From NCBI GenBank assembly GCA_022824725.1, contig JAJDZH010000178.1, forward strand, positions 1 through 40,911: a DNA stretch of 40,911 nucleotides, read 5' to 3'. The notes under the pieces are model-generated. The model had not been told where the DNA came from, did no database searches, and saw nothing but the letters and a program-made list of their open reading frames with translations. Below, piece after piece: positions 22,471 to 29,851 of this stretch (positions are counted from its first letter, which is position 1; each line of letters begins with the position of its first letter). Made by a program: the position numbers and the translations under genes. The stretch comes from Thermoanaerobaculia bacterium. Lineage in GTDB: Bacteria > Acidobacteriota > Thermoanaerobaculia > Multivoradales > Multivoraceae.

Positions 22471-23148
22471 GTGGAGCGGCTGGCGGAGGCCTGCCGGCAG
22501 GCAGGCAGGGAGCCGGAAGAGGTCGCCCTGGTCGGCGCCTGCAAGCGGCAGCCGCTCGACCGCATCGCCGCGGCGCTGGACGCCGGCCTCCGCATCCTCG
22601 GCGAGAACCAGGTGCAGGAGGGCGAGGCGCACCGCGCGGCGCTGGTCGACGCCGGCTACAGCGACCGGGTCGCCTGGCACCTGATCGGACCGCTGCAGTC
22701 GAACAAGGCGGCCCGCGCCTGCGACGCCTTCGACGTGTTCGAAGCGGTCGACCGGCCGAAGATCGCGGAGCGGCTCGACCGTGTGCTCGGCAGCCGGGGA
22801 CTCGGCGTCCGCGGCTGCCTGCTCGAAGTGAACATCGGCCGCGAACCCAGCAAGCACGGCTTCCTGCCCGAGGACACGGAAGCGATGCTGCGCATCGGCG
22901 AACTCGACCATCTGCGGGTGCGCGGCCTGATGGCGATTCCGCCGCCGCGCTCCGACGCGGGCGAGTCCCGCGCCGACTTTGCCGCTCTCAGGCGCCTGCG
23001 CGACCGGCTGGCCCGCGGCGGCCTGTTCGGCGACCGGGAGGGATGGCTGTCGATGGGCATGAGCGCCGACTTCGAGGCCGCGGTCCTCGAGGGCGCCAGC
23101 CACGTGCGGATCGGTTCCGCGTTGTTCGGAGAGCGGCCGCGGCGATAA
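22471..23148 (+). CDS. yggS: YggS/PLPBP family PLP-homeostasis protein
   Basis: PLP-binding protein of 225 residues from the GTG start, involved in vitamin B6 and amino-acid balance, without known catalysis. It is a single TIM-barrel: the PLP lysine is in VALVGACKRQP, followed by ILGENQVQEGEAH, AWHLIGPLQSNKA, LLEVNIGREPSKHGF, RGLMAIPPP, and the phosphate-binding end WLSMGMSADFEAA and ASHVRIGSALFGER. The usual VSK before the lysine is here ACK. The frame stays open back to a CTG at 22423 that overlaps the previous stop (CTGA). Residues upstream (ERYAEIVERLAEAC) look like the missing first helix, so the real start may be there rather than at the GTG. Confidence 0.9.
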   Translation: MERLAEACRQAGREPEEVALVGACKRQPLDRIAAALDAGLRILGENQVQEGEAHRAALVDAGYSDRVAWHLIGPLQSNKAARACDAFDVFEAVDRPKIAERLDRVLGSRGLGVRGCLLEVNIGREPSKHGFLPEDTEAMLRIGELDHLRVRGLMAIPPPRSDAGESRADFAALRRLRDRLARGGLFGDREGWLSMGMSADFEAAVLEGASHVRIGSALFGERPRR

Positions 23149-23290
23149 GGTCGCCGCTTCGCGGCGGCTATGTCGACGCCGCCTCCGGCGGCAGCGGGTC
23201 AGAAGACCCGCGCACCCAGTTGGCGCGGCACACTGGGTGCGCCGGCGCCCTCGCCGGCTTCTGAAGACAACGCGCCGCGAAGCGGCGACC
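23149..23290. repeat. Compound palindromic intergenic element (MITE/REP-like)
   Basis: A 142-bp element begins at the base after the yggS stop. Its ends are a perfect 18-bp inverted repeat: GGTCGCCGCTTCGCGGCG (23149-23166) and its complement at 23273-23290. Nested inside are TCAGAAG/CTTCTGA (23199-23205 and 23258-23264) and GCGCACCCAGT/ACTGGGTGCGC (23210-23220 and 23232-23242), plus smaller hairpins. It has no coding potential. The inner module recurs at 2600-2627. Symmetry and nesting suggest a non-autonomous mobile element or a structured REP unit. No flanking target duplication was clear. Confidence 0.75.
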
Positions 23291-23321
23291 ATCCCGCCGC
23301 GCTAGTGCTAGCGTCTACTGC

Positions 23322-25103
23322 TTGGAGTCTCTTTCCGATCTGCTTCGAGTCGTAGCGGAACGCTACGGCGAACGCGAGGCCCTGCTGTCCATCCGGCGCC
23401 ATCGCCGGACGGACTCGCTTTCCGCGCGGGAGTTCCTCGACGCCGTCTGCCGGACCGCCTGGGCGCTCGAGTCGCGCGGCGTGGCGAAGGGCGACCGTGT
23501 GGCGCTGTTCGCGACCAACCGGCCGGAGTGGCACATCGTCGACTTCGCCTGCCACCTGCTGGGCGCCGTTTCCGTGCCGATCTATCCGACTCTCAACGCG
23601 CCCCAGGTCGCCTACATCCTGCTCGACAGCGGCGCCGGCTGGATCTTCTACGACGACAAGGCGAAACGGGACCTGCTGTCGGGCATCGTTCCCAGCGACG
23701 GCGGCGAGGACGACCAGAACGGCGATGAGCAGCGCGGTCTGCGCATGGTGGCGCTGGATGCCGAGGCCGCCGCCCCCGGCGGCACCCACCTCGAAGCCCT
23801 GATCGCCGGGGCGCCGCCGGCCACGGATGCCGACCTCGCCACGTTCAGCGGGCGGGTCGGCCGGGACGACACGGCGAGCATCATCTACACCTCCGGCACG
23901 ACCGGCGACCCCAAGGGCGTCGTCCTGTCGCACCGGAACTTCGTCTCGAACATCCTGGCCTGCCAGGAGCTCTATCCGCTGGGGGAGGACGATCAGGCGC
24001 TCTCCTTCCTGCCGCTCTCCCACGTGTTCGAGCGCACGGTCGACTACCTCTTCTTCTACCGCGGGGTGTCGATCCACTACTCCCCCGCGATCGAGCGTGT
24101 CGCCGGCCTGATGCCGGACGTGCGGCCCACCGTCCTGTGTTCGGTGCCCAGGCTCTACGAGAGCGCCTACCTGCGTATTCAGAACCTCTTCGCGAGCCAG
24201 CCGCCGGCCCGCCGCCGGCTGATCGCCTGGGCGCTCAAGGTCGGCAAGCGGCGCGCTGAGCGCGGCGGCGCGGCGCTCCAGGGCCTGATCGCCGACCGCC
24301 TCGTGTTCCGCAAGATCAAGCAGCGCTTCGGGGGCCGCCTGCGGTTCGCCATTTCAGGCGGCGCCGCGATCGCCAATGAAGTCGCCGAGTTCTTCGACGC
24401 GATCGGCATCCGCCTCTACCAGGGTTACGGATTGACCGAAACCGCACCGGTTCTGGCAGTCGAGTACCCGGGCGCCTCCCGCCGGGGCTCCGTCGGCAAG
24501 GCCGCTCCCGGGGTCTCGCTTCGCATCGCGGACGACGGCGAGATCCTCGCCCGCACCGACGGCCTGATGCAGGGCTACTGGAAGAAGCCCCAGGCCACCG
24601 CCGAGGCGATCGACCCGGACGGCTGGTTCCACACCGGCGACATCGGCCGTCTCGACGACGACGGCTACCTCTACATCACGGACCGCAAGAAGGACCTCCT
24701 GGTGACGAGCGGCGGCAAGAACGTGGCGCCCCAGCCGATCGAGCAGATGCTGATCACGCACCCCGCGATCGCCCAGGTGGTCGTGGTCGGCGACGGCTAC
24801 CCGTACCTCAATGCCCTGATCGTCCCGAACTACGCGGAGCCGCCGGCGCCGTTCACCGGCATGGACCCCTCGGAACTCCGCCAGGACCCGCGCCTCCAGG
24901 AGCTCGTCCAGGGCGTGCTCGACCGCGCCAACGAGCGGCTGCCGACCCACGAGCGCGTGCGCCGCTTCCGGCTGCTCGAGCGGGAACTGACGCTGGAGGA
25001 GGGCGAGATCACGCCCACGCTGAAGGTGCGCAGGAAGATCGTCAACGAGCGCTACCGCGACGTGATTGCCTCGATGTACCTCAAGAGCCAGCGCGTCAGT
25101 TGA
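23322..25103 (+). CDS. Long-chain fatty acid--CoA ligase (AMP-forming)
   Basis: Adenylate-forming enzyme of 593 residues that activates fatty acids to acyl-CoA for breakdown or lipid synthesis. Motifs: SIIYTSGTTGDPKGVVLSH (phosphate loop) near residue 190, SFLPLSHVFERTVDYLFF, RLYQGYGLTETAPVLAVE, DGWFHTGDIGRLDDDGYL, and YITDRKKDLLVTSGGKNVAP. The SHVFERT and KNVAPQPIE texts are typical of the long-chain (LACS/FAA-like) group. The best start is TTG at 23322 (MESLSDLLRVVAERYGEREA); the leader before it lies in the palindromic element. It is convergent with the DUF3467 gene. Confidence 0.93.
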   Translation: MESLSDLLRVVAERYGEREALLSIRRHRRTDSLSAREFLDAVCRTAWALESRGVAKGDRVALFATNRPEWHIVDFACHLLGAVSVPIYPTLNAPQVAYILLDSGAGWIFYDDKAKRDLLSGIVPSDGGEDDQNGDEQRGLRMVALDAEAAAPGGTHLEALIAGAPPATDADLATFSGRVGRDDTASIIYTSGTTGDPKGVVLSHRNFVSNILACQELYPLGEDDQALSFLPLSHVFERTVDYLFFYRGVSIHYSPAIERVAGLMPDVRPTVLCSVPRLYESAYLRIQNLFASQPPARRRLIAWALKVGKRRAERGGAALQGLIADRLVFRKIKQRFGGRLRFAISGGAAIANEVAEFFDAIGIRLYQGYGLTETAPVLAVEYPGASRRGSVGKAAPGVSLRIADDGEILARTDGLMQGYWKKPQATAEAIDPDGWFHTGDIGRLDDDGYLYITDRKKDLLVTSGGKNVAPQPIEQMLITHPAIAQVVVVGDGYPYLNALIVPNYAEPPAPFTGMDPSELRQDPRLQELVQGVLDRANERLPTHERVRRFRLLERELTLEEGEITPTLKVRRKIVNERYRDVIASMYLKSQRVS

Positions 25104-25162
25104 CGTCTGCGCGTCGGACGGGATCGCCGCGATTGCACAGGGAGCCAGCGCCTCAGTTGACG
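25085..25162. repeat. 21-bp direct repeats spanning two convergent stop codons
   Basis: GAGCCAGCGCGTCAGTTGAC plus G at 25085-25105 recurs as GAGCCAGCGCCTCAGTTGAC plus G at 25142-25162, differing at one base. The first copy holds the TGA stop of the acyl-CoA ligase. The second, read on the other strand, holds the last codons and stop of the DUF3467 gene. Spacing is 57 bp. It looks like a short segmental duplication between convergent genes. Confidence 0.7.
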
Positions 25163-25467
25163 CGCCCGGACGGCTCCGTCGGGTCGGGCGCTTCCTCGAT
25201 CACTCCGTGGACCTCCTCGTAGCGCCGGAGATTCGTGCCCAGGGCCCGTATGATCCGCTTGAGATGCCCGGGACTGGTCACGATCCGGGCGCTGACGATG
25301 CCCTGAGGCGGAACCACGTTGATGAAGTCGAGGATGAACTCCTCGCGGGTGTGGGTGATGCGCAACAGGTTGGAGTAGGCCCCCTTCAGCTCGGCGTCGC
25401 CGATCTTGACGTTGATCGACGAGGACGCATCCTGGTCGGCCGGTCCTTCCTTGGGTTGGTCGCTCAT
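25153..25467 (-). CDS. DUF3467 domain protein
   Basis: Protein of 104 residues. The core GAYSNLLRITHTREEFILDF, then SARIVTSPGHLKRIIRALGT and NLRRYEEVHGVIEE, matches DUF3467, a small family of unknown function found widely in bacteria and some archaea. The N-terminal 15 residues are charged and probably disordered. The ATG at 25467 overlaps the wzt stop by four bases (ATGA) and has GGAGG upstream, so it is the last gene of the long mreB-to-wzt unit. The C-terminus (SGRVN) lies in a 21-bp direct repeat shared with the convergent gene. Confidence 0.85.
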   Translation of the reverse strand: MSDQPKEGPADQDASSSINVKIGDAELKGAYSNLLRITHTREEFILDFINVVPPQGIVSARIVTSPGHLKRIIRALGTNLRRYEEVHGVIEEAPDPTEPSGRVN

Positions 25468-26804
25468 TCGATCCTCCGTTGGTCGCCGGCCTGTTGGCCG
25501 GGCGAAAGCCAGTCGATGTCGGTCCGCGCAGCCAGCGTCTCCACCTGCCACTCGTGGTCGGGAAGGTAGAGGCCGATGCTCCTCAGCGACGTGCTCTCCG
25601 TCACCGTGAACCGGAGCGCGCGGCGGCGGTAATCGTACGCCCTGCCGTCGCGGGCGTGAACCGCGACATCCACGGTGTACTCGCCCGGCGCCAGCCGCAA
25701 CTCCGGACAGACGAGCCGGACCCGCACCGGCCCGGCGAGAGAGCGCGGTTCGTAGCCGGCCAGATCGGTGTTCGTGCCCCAGCAGTCGACGCCCCGCGGC
25801 GTCTTGACGCCGACGCCGAAGACGAAGTCGGACAGTTCCTCTCTTGGTTCGACGTCGAGCTCGAAGGCCACCGCTTCCCCGCAGTGGACGTGGTAGCGCT
25901 CCTGCCGCTCGTCGCCGGCCAGCAGGCGCGCCGCCAGGATCTCGGCCTGCCCCGAACCCCAGCGCGCGACCTCCTCGGCAGCGTCCGCGGGCGCGGTCGT
26001 GGCGTGCTCGCCTTCCTCCGACTGGCGGCGCCGGTCGTGGGCCTCGCCCTCGCGGGCCGCCACCGACTCCAGGTAGGCGTCGATGACTCGTCGCGTCGAC
26101 CCCAGGCCCCGGACCCGCCCGCCGTCCAGCCACATCGCCCGGTCGCAGATCTCGTCGATCAGCGTCATCGTGTGGCTGACGACGAGCAGGGTGCCGCCCC
26201 CGGCCAGGTGCTCCTCGATCCGCGCCAGGCAGCGGTGAACGAACTCCTCGTCGCCGACGGCGAGGACCTCGTCGACCAGGAGCACTTCCGGGTCGGTGTG
26301 AATGGCGACCGAGAAGCCGAGCCGCACGTACATGCCGGAGGAGTAGTACTTGATCGGCTCCTCGATGAAGTCGCCGAGACCCGCGAACTCCACGATGTCG
26401 TCGTAGCGCTGCTCGATCCGCCGCCGGCTCAGCCCGAGCAGCGCCCCGTTGATGAAGATGTTCTCCCGGCCGGAGATCTCGGGATGAAAGCCCGCGCCGA
26501 GCTCGATCAGGGCCGCGACCCGTCCGTTCACCGAGAGTTCGCCGGAAGTCGGCGGCAGCAGACCGGCCACGAGCTTGATCAGCGTCGACTTTCCCGAACC
26601 GTTGCCGCCGATGATCCCCACCGCCTCCCCGGCCGCGACCTCGAAGCTGACGTCGGTCAGGGCCTCGACGACTTCACCCGAGGCCAGGCCCCCGGTCAGG
26701 CTGCCTTCGAGCAGCGCGCTCTTCAGCGTCCGCAGCCGGTAGCCGCCGGCGGCGCGCCGGTACCGCTTGCACAGGCCGCTCGCCGCAACCGCCGGCGGGC
26801 TCAA
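25464..26804 (-). CDS. wzt: Wzt-type ATPase of a polysaccharide ABC exporter
   Basis: ATPase of 446 residues that energises export of a lipid-linked glycan. The nucleotide-binding domain has Walker A GIIGGNGSGKSTLIKLVAGL, the text GAGFHPEISGRENIFINGAL typical of O-antigen and teichoic acid exporters, the signature YYSSGMYVRLGFSVAIH, and Walker B VLLVDEVLAVGDEEF. Residues about 300-430 form a beta-sandwich glycan-binding domain like Wzt-C (VAFELDVEPREELSDFVFGV, then GVDCWGTNTDLAG and PGEYTVDVAVHARDG). Such domains recognise the glycan end before export. A TTG at 26804 lies one base after the wzm stop and is the likely start; the frame runs to 26903 but that part overlaps wzm. Confidence 0.93.
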   Translation of the reverse strand: MSPPAVAASGLCKRYRRAAGGYRLRTLKSALLEGSLTGGLASGEVVEALTDVSFEVAAGEAVGIIGGNGSGKSTLIKLVAGLLPPTSGELSVNGRVAALIELGAGFHPEISGRENIFINGALLGLSRRRIEQRYDDIVEFAGLGDFIEEPIKYYSSGMYVRLGFSVAIHTDPEVLLVDEVLAVGDEEFVHRCLARIEEHLAGGGTLLVVSHTMTLIDEICDRAMWLDGGRVRGLGSTRRVIDAYLESVAAREGEAHDRRRQSEEGEHATTAPADAAEEVARWGSGQAEILAARLLAGDERQERYHVHCGEAVAFELDVEPREELSDFVFGVGVKTPRGVDCWGTNTDLAGYEPRSLAGPVRVRLVCPELRLAPGEYTVDVAVHARDGRAYDYRRRALRFTVTESTSLRSIGLYLPDHEWQVETLAARTDIDWLSPGQQAGDQRRIE

Positions 26805-26805
26805 C

Positions 26806-27606
26806 TCAGACCGCCTCGGCCAGGGTGTCGGAGAGGCGCGAGAAGAGGCCGGCGCCCGCCACCCACGACACGGCGGCGATCGCGGCCATGATCGCCCACA
26901 CATGAAGTTCGGGCAGGCGGCCGAAGAACAGGAGGTCCTGCGTCGCGGTGGTGAACGAAGTCATCGGATTCAGTTGCACCACCTTCGCGAACCGTGGTGG
27001 CAGGTCGCTCAGGGTGTAGATGATCGGCGCGAGGAAGAAGGCGAGGACGAGCAGGTTGCCGAGAAGATCTCGCACGTCCTTGAAGTGAACGCAGAGAGCC
27101 GAGAGGGCGAAGGCGAGGCCGGCCACCATGACCAGTTCGATCGCCAGAACGGCAGGCAGCAGGACGGCCGTCCAGCCGGAGATCGGATAGCCGAGCAGCC
27201 GGCCGGCGACCAGGGCGACCCCAACGATCGGCAGCGCCAGGAGGAAATGCACCAGGTTCGCCGCCACCGCCACCGCCGGCAGCACCTCGACCGGAAACAC
27301 GGCCTTCCGGATCAGGCCTCCGTTGGCCGTAAGCGACGTGCAGCCTTCCAGCAACGAGGTGGAGACCCAGATCCAGGGGAACAGACCGGTCACGAGAAAC
27401 ACGCCGTACGGCTCGACCGCCACCAGGTCCGAGCGCTTCAGGATCATGCCGAAGACGAACGAGTAGACGGCGAGCAGCAGGAGGGGATTGAGCAGGGACC
27501 ACAGGAACCCCAGGACGCTTCCCCGGTAGCGGGCGCGCAGCTCCCGCATGACCAGAGTCCAGAGGAGGCTGCGGTAGCGGACCAGCGTTCGGGCCAAGTC
27601 GACCAT
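26806..27606 (-). CDS. wzm: Wzm-type permease of a polysaccharide ABC exporter
   Basis: ABC-2 type membrane protein of 266 residues that forms the channel for glycan export with Wzt. It shows the amphipathic N-terminal segment LLWTLVMRELRARYRGSVLG, then FLWSLLNPLLLLAVYSFVFG. Five further hydrophobic stretches follow, and the C-terminal text LNPMTSFTTATQDLLFFGRL is typical of the family. ATG at 27606 (MVDLARTL) is preferred; ATG at 27618 is four codons upstream. The fusion protein gene ends at 27620, so both genes touch. Glycosyltransferase genes that would build the glycan are not in the window. Confidence 0.94.
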   Translation of the reverse strand: MVDLARTLVRYRSLLWTLVMRELRARYRGSVLGFLWSLLNPLLLLAVYSFVFGMILKRSDLVAVEPYGVFLVTGLFPWIWVSTSLLEGCTSLTANGGLIRKAVFPVEVLPAVAVAANLVHFLLALPIVGVALVAGRLLGYPISGWTAVLLPAVLAIELVMVAGLAFALSALCVHFKDVRDLLGNLLVLAFFLAPIIYTLSDLPPRFAKVVQLNPMTSFTTATQDLLFFGRLPELHVWAIMAAIAAVSWVAGAGLFSRLSDTLAEAV

Positions 27607-27619
27607 TGCCGCGAGCATC

Positions 27620-29851
27620 TTACGCGGGTGCGCGGGCCGGACCGGCGGTCGCGCACTCGAGGTACACCGGCGCCCCGGCAAGCACGGCGGGAACCCGGTC
27701 GAGTTCCCGTCCATCGCGGTCGCGCACCGCGCGCACCTCTCTCCGCGGCCGGTAGGAGCGACCGCGGCCGTCCAGCGCCCAGACGACCCGGATCTCGCGC
27801 CCCTCCCGAAGCGCCCGGTAGCCGCGCAGCCCTGAAGGCATCCGCAGGCGCAGGACCTCCGCGCCGGCCAGTTCGCGCTGGAGTTGACGCAGGGCGAGCC
27901 AGGCCGGGCGCCGCCGGAGGCCGTCGCCCCGCGGGTCGAGTAATCCGTAACCCGCGGCCGCCAACTGCCACCAGTAGACGCGCTCCGCCAGACCGCTGCC
28001 CAGCGCCTCCAGGGCGTAGCGGACCAGGTAGCTGGCCTGGGCGTCCTCGTCGACGGCGACATCGCGGCCGGCGGGGGCATGCGGACCCTCGGCGAGCGGC
28101 CAGTTGAACTCGGTGACCCAGCTCCTCTCCGACGCGCAGTCCGGCGCCCTGCGAGCCAGGGAGCGCAGAACCGCCAGCTTGCCGGCGAGGTCGAAGCCGA
28201 GCTGGCGGTTCTCTGGCGCGCCCCGCCGGTCGACGTAGAGCTGGCTCGCCAGAACATCGAACCGGCGCTCCGGCTGTCCCGAGTGGATCAGAGCCGCTGT
28301 CGCGTGAGGCTCGAAGTCGATCACCGCGGGTGCGAGAACGCAGGCGTCGCGGCACTGGGCCCGTACGGCCTCGGCGCCGGCCGCCAGCAGGTTCCAGTAG
28401 TCCCCGGGCCGCCAGACGCCCCACTTGCTGCGATTGGGCGCCTGGCCGATCAGGAACCGGCGCCCGCAGGGAGCGAGCGCGGCCGCGGCTTCCTCGACCC
28501 GCCGCCGCCAGAGCCCGGCGTCCCGAACCAGCGACCGGTCCTGGCTGAACTGGAACACCAGGTCGACCGGCCGCTCGCCACGGCGGAGAGTCCGCGCCAG
28601 TTCCAGCAGATCGCGGTCGACGCCCTGCCAGAGGTGGAAGCGCAGGAGCACGGTCTCGACTCCGAGCTCCTCGATCGCCTCGGCCAGGGAAGGGACCGGG
28701 GCCGAGCCGGGCCCGATCGCGACGCCCAGGCCGCCGAAGGGAACCGGCGCCGGCGCGCGGTCGAGGGCACGCCTGACGCGACGCGCCTCCGCGACCGACA
28801 GGAGCAGCGGTCCGGCGGATCGAAGCAGCGGCCTAGCGTGGTGGCCGGCGTCGCGCAGGCGCACGCCCAGGCGCTGGCCGCGGCTGGCCTGCTGATGCGG
28901 CTGATCGGTCAGTGGATCCCAGACCGTGCGCTCGGTGGCCGTGGCCCCGCGTTCCGCATCGGGAACGTGGGGGTGGGCGCGGCGCCGCGGCAGGAGGAGA
29001 TCGGACAGACGCCGCAGGCCCCGGCGCGCGCCCTGCTTCGATCCCAGCTTGAGACGGAACGCGCGGTGGCAGGTCTCGAACCAGATTCGCTGAAGCCGCG
29101 GCAAACCGCCCGGCCGGTAGCCGGCCAGGTACTCGGCGCGATCCTCCGGCCGCAGCACCGGCATCCGGCTCAGGTCCCTCAGTCGCTGACTGGTCGACAG
29201 CCGTCGGCGAAAACGGGCGCGGTTCAGGTCGACCAGGAAGAGTTCCGCGTCGGTCGTCGCTTCCGACAGGAGGACGTTGCCGGAGGTCAGATCCCTGAAC
29301 CAGACGCCGTGACGGTGCAGTTCCGCGGCCAGCGCCCCGACCCGCCGCAACAGGGTCGGACCGTGGATTCCGGGAAACCGCTCGGGGCCGTCGCCGCCGT
29401 TCAGGGCCCGCAGGACGTAGCGCAACTCCAGCGCGTCCGGCACCAGGCGGCAGACGTACCAGGCGGGACCGTCGATGGTGTTCGATTCCGCGTAGAGGAG
29501 CGGTTCCGGCGTCGGGATCCCGAGACGCCGGAAGCGGACCGCGGCCCGGAAGCTCAGACGAGCCCGGCTGCCCCGGCGGCGGCGGCGGAGCCGCGCGTGC
29601 AGATCATCGTGGCGGAATTGCTTGACGACCACGGCCGTCTCGGCCGCCTCCGCGGGCCCTCGCCAGCCGGCTTCGTAGAGGTAGCTGCGTCCCCAATGCA
29701 GGCTGCGCCGGCCGCTCCCCGGGTCCAGCAGCCGGCGCAGGGCCTCCTCGAAGCCGGCGCCCAGGTCACCGTCCACGGCGGTCGGCGTGACCGCGCCGGT
29801 GAGGTCGTCGAACTCGAACCGGCGTTCCGGTCCTTCGGCCCTGGCCGTCAA
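27620..29851 (-). CDS. Kdo/WaaP-type kinase fused to a glycosidase-like domain
   Basis: A 743-residue protein from a TTG at 29851 that overlaps the rng stop (TTGA), behind AAGGG. Residues about 45-290 look like an LPS kinase: VVVKQFRHDDLHARL with the ATP-binding Lys77, RAAVRFRRLGIPTPEPLLYA, then GVWFRDLTSGNVLL with Asp187 and LFLVDLNRARF with Asp208. The usual HRD is FRD. Residues about 370-660 resemble a clan-A glycosidase barrel: GVAIGPGSA, FRFHLWQG-like strands, FLIGQAPNRSKWG, and SWVTEFNWPLAEG with Glu581 in the nucleophile position. The acid/base position reads Asn-Arg (473-474) instead of Asn-Glu. A beta-sandwich-like tail follows. No signal peptide, so both domains appear cytoplasmic. 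A glycan-modifying or priming role is inferred from its place between rng and wzm. Confidence 0.75.
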   Translation of the reverse strand: MTARAEGPERRFEFDDLTGAVTPTAVDGDLGAGFEEALRRLLDPGSGRRSLHWGRSYLYEAGWRGPAEAAETAVVVKQFRHDDLHARLRRRRRGSRARLSFRAAVRFRRLGIPTPEPLLYAESNTIDGPAWYVCRLVPDALELRYVLRALNGGDGPERFPGIHGPTLLRRVGALAAELHRHGVWFRDLTSGNVLLSEATTDAELFLVDLNRARFRRRLSTSQRLRDLSRMPVLRPEDRAEYLAGYRPGGLPRLQRIWFETCHRAFRLKLGSKQGARRGLRRLSDLLLPRRRAHPHVPDAERGATATERTVWDPLTDQPHQQASRGQRLGVRLRDAGHHARPLLRSAGPLLLSVAEARRVRRALDRAPAPVPFGGLGVAIGPGSAPVPSLAEAIEELGVETVLLRFHLWQGVDRDLLELARTLRRGERPVDLVFQFSQDRSLVRDAGLWRRRVEEAAAALAPCGRRFLIGQAPNRSKWGVWRPGDYWNLLAAGAEAVRAQCRDACVLAPAVIDFEPHATAALIHSGQPERRFDVLASQLYVDRRGAPENRQLGFDLAGKLAVLRSLARRAPDCASERSWVTEFNWPLAEGPHAPAGRDVAVDEDAQASYLVRYALEALGSGLAERVYWWQLAAAGYGLLDPRGDGLRRRPAWLALRQLQRELAGAEVLRLRMPSGLRGYRALREGREIRVVWALDGRGRSYRPRREVRAVRDRDGRELDRVPAVLAGAPVYLECATAGPARAPA

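Noticed and set aside
23149-23290. CRISPR array
   Set aside because: The repeats are inverted and nested, not evenly spaced direct repeats, and no cas genes are present.
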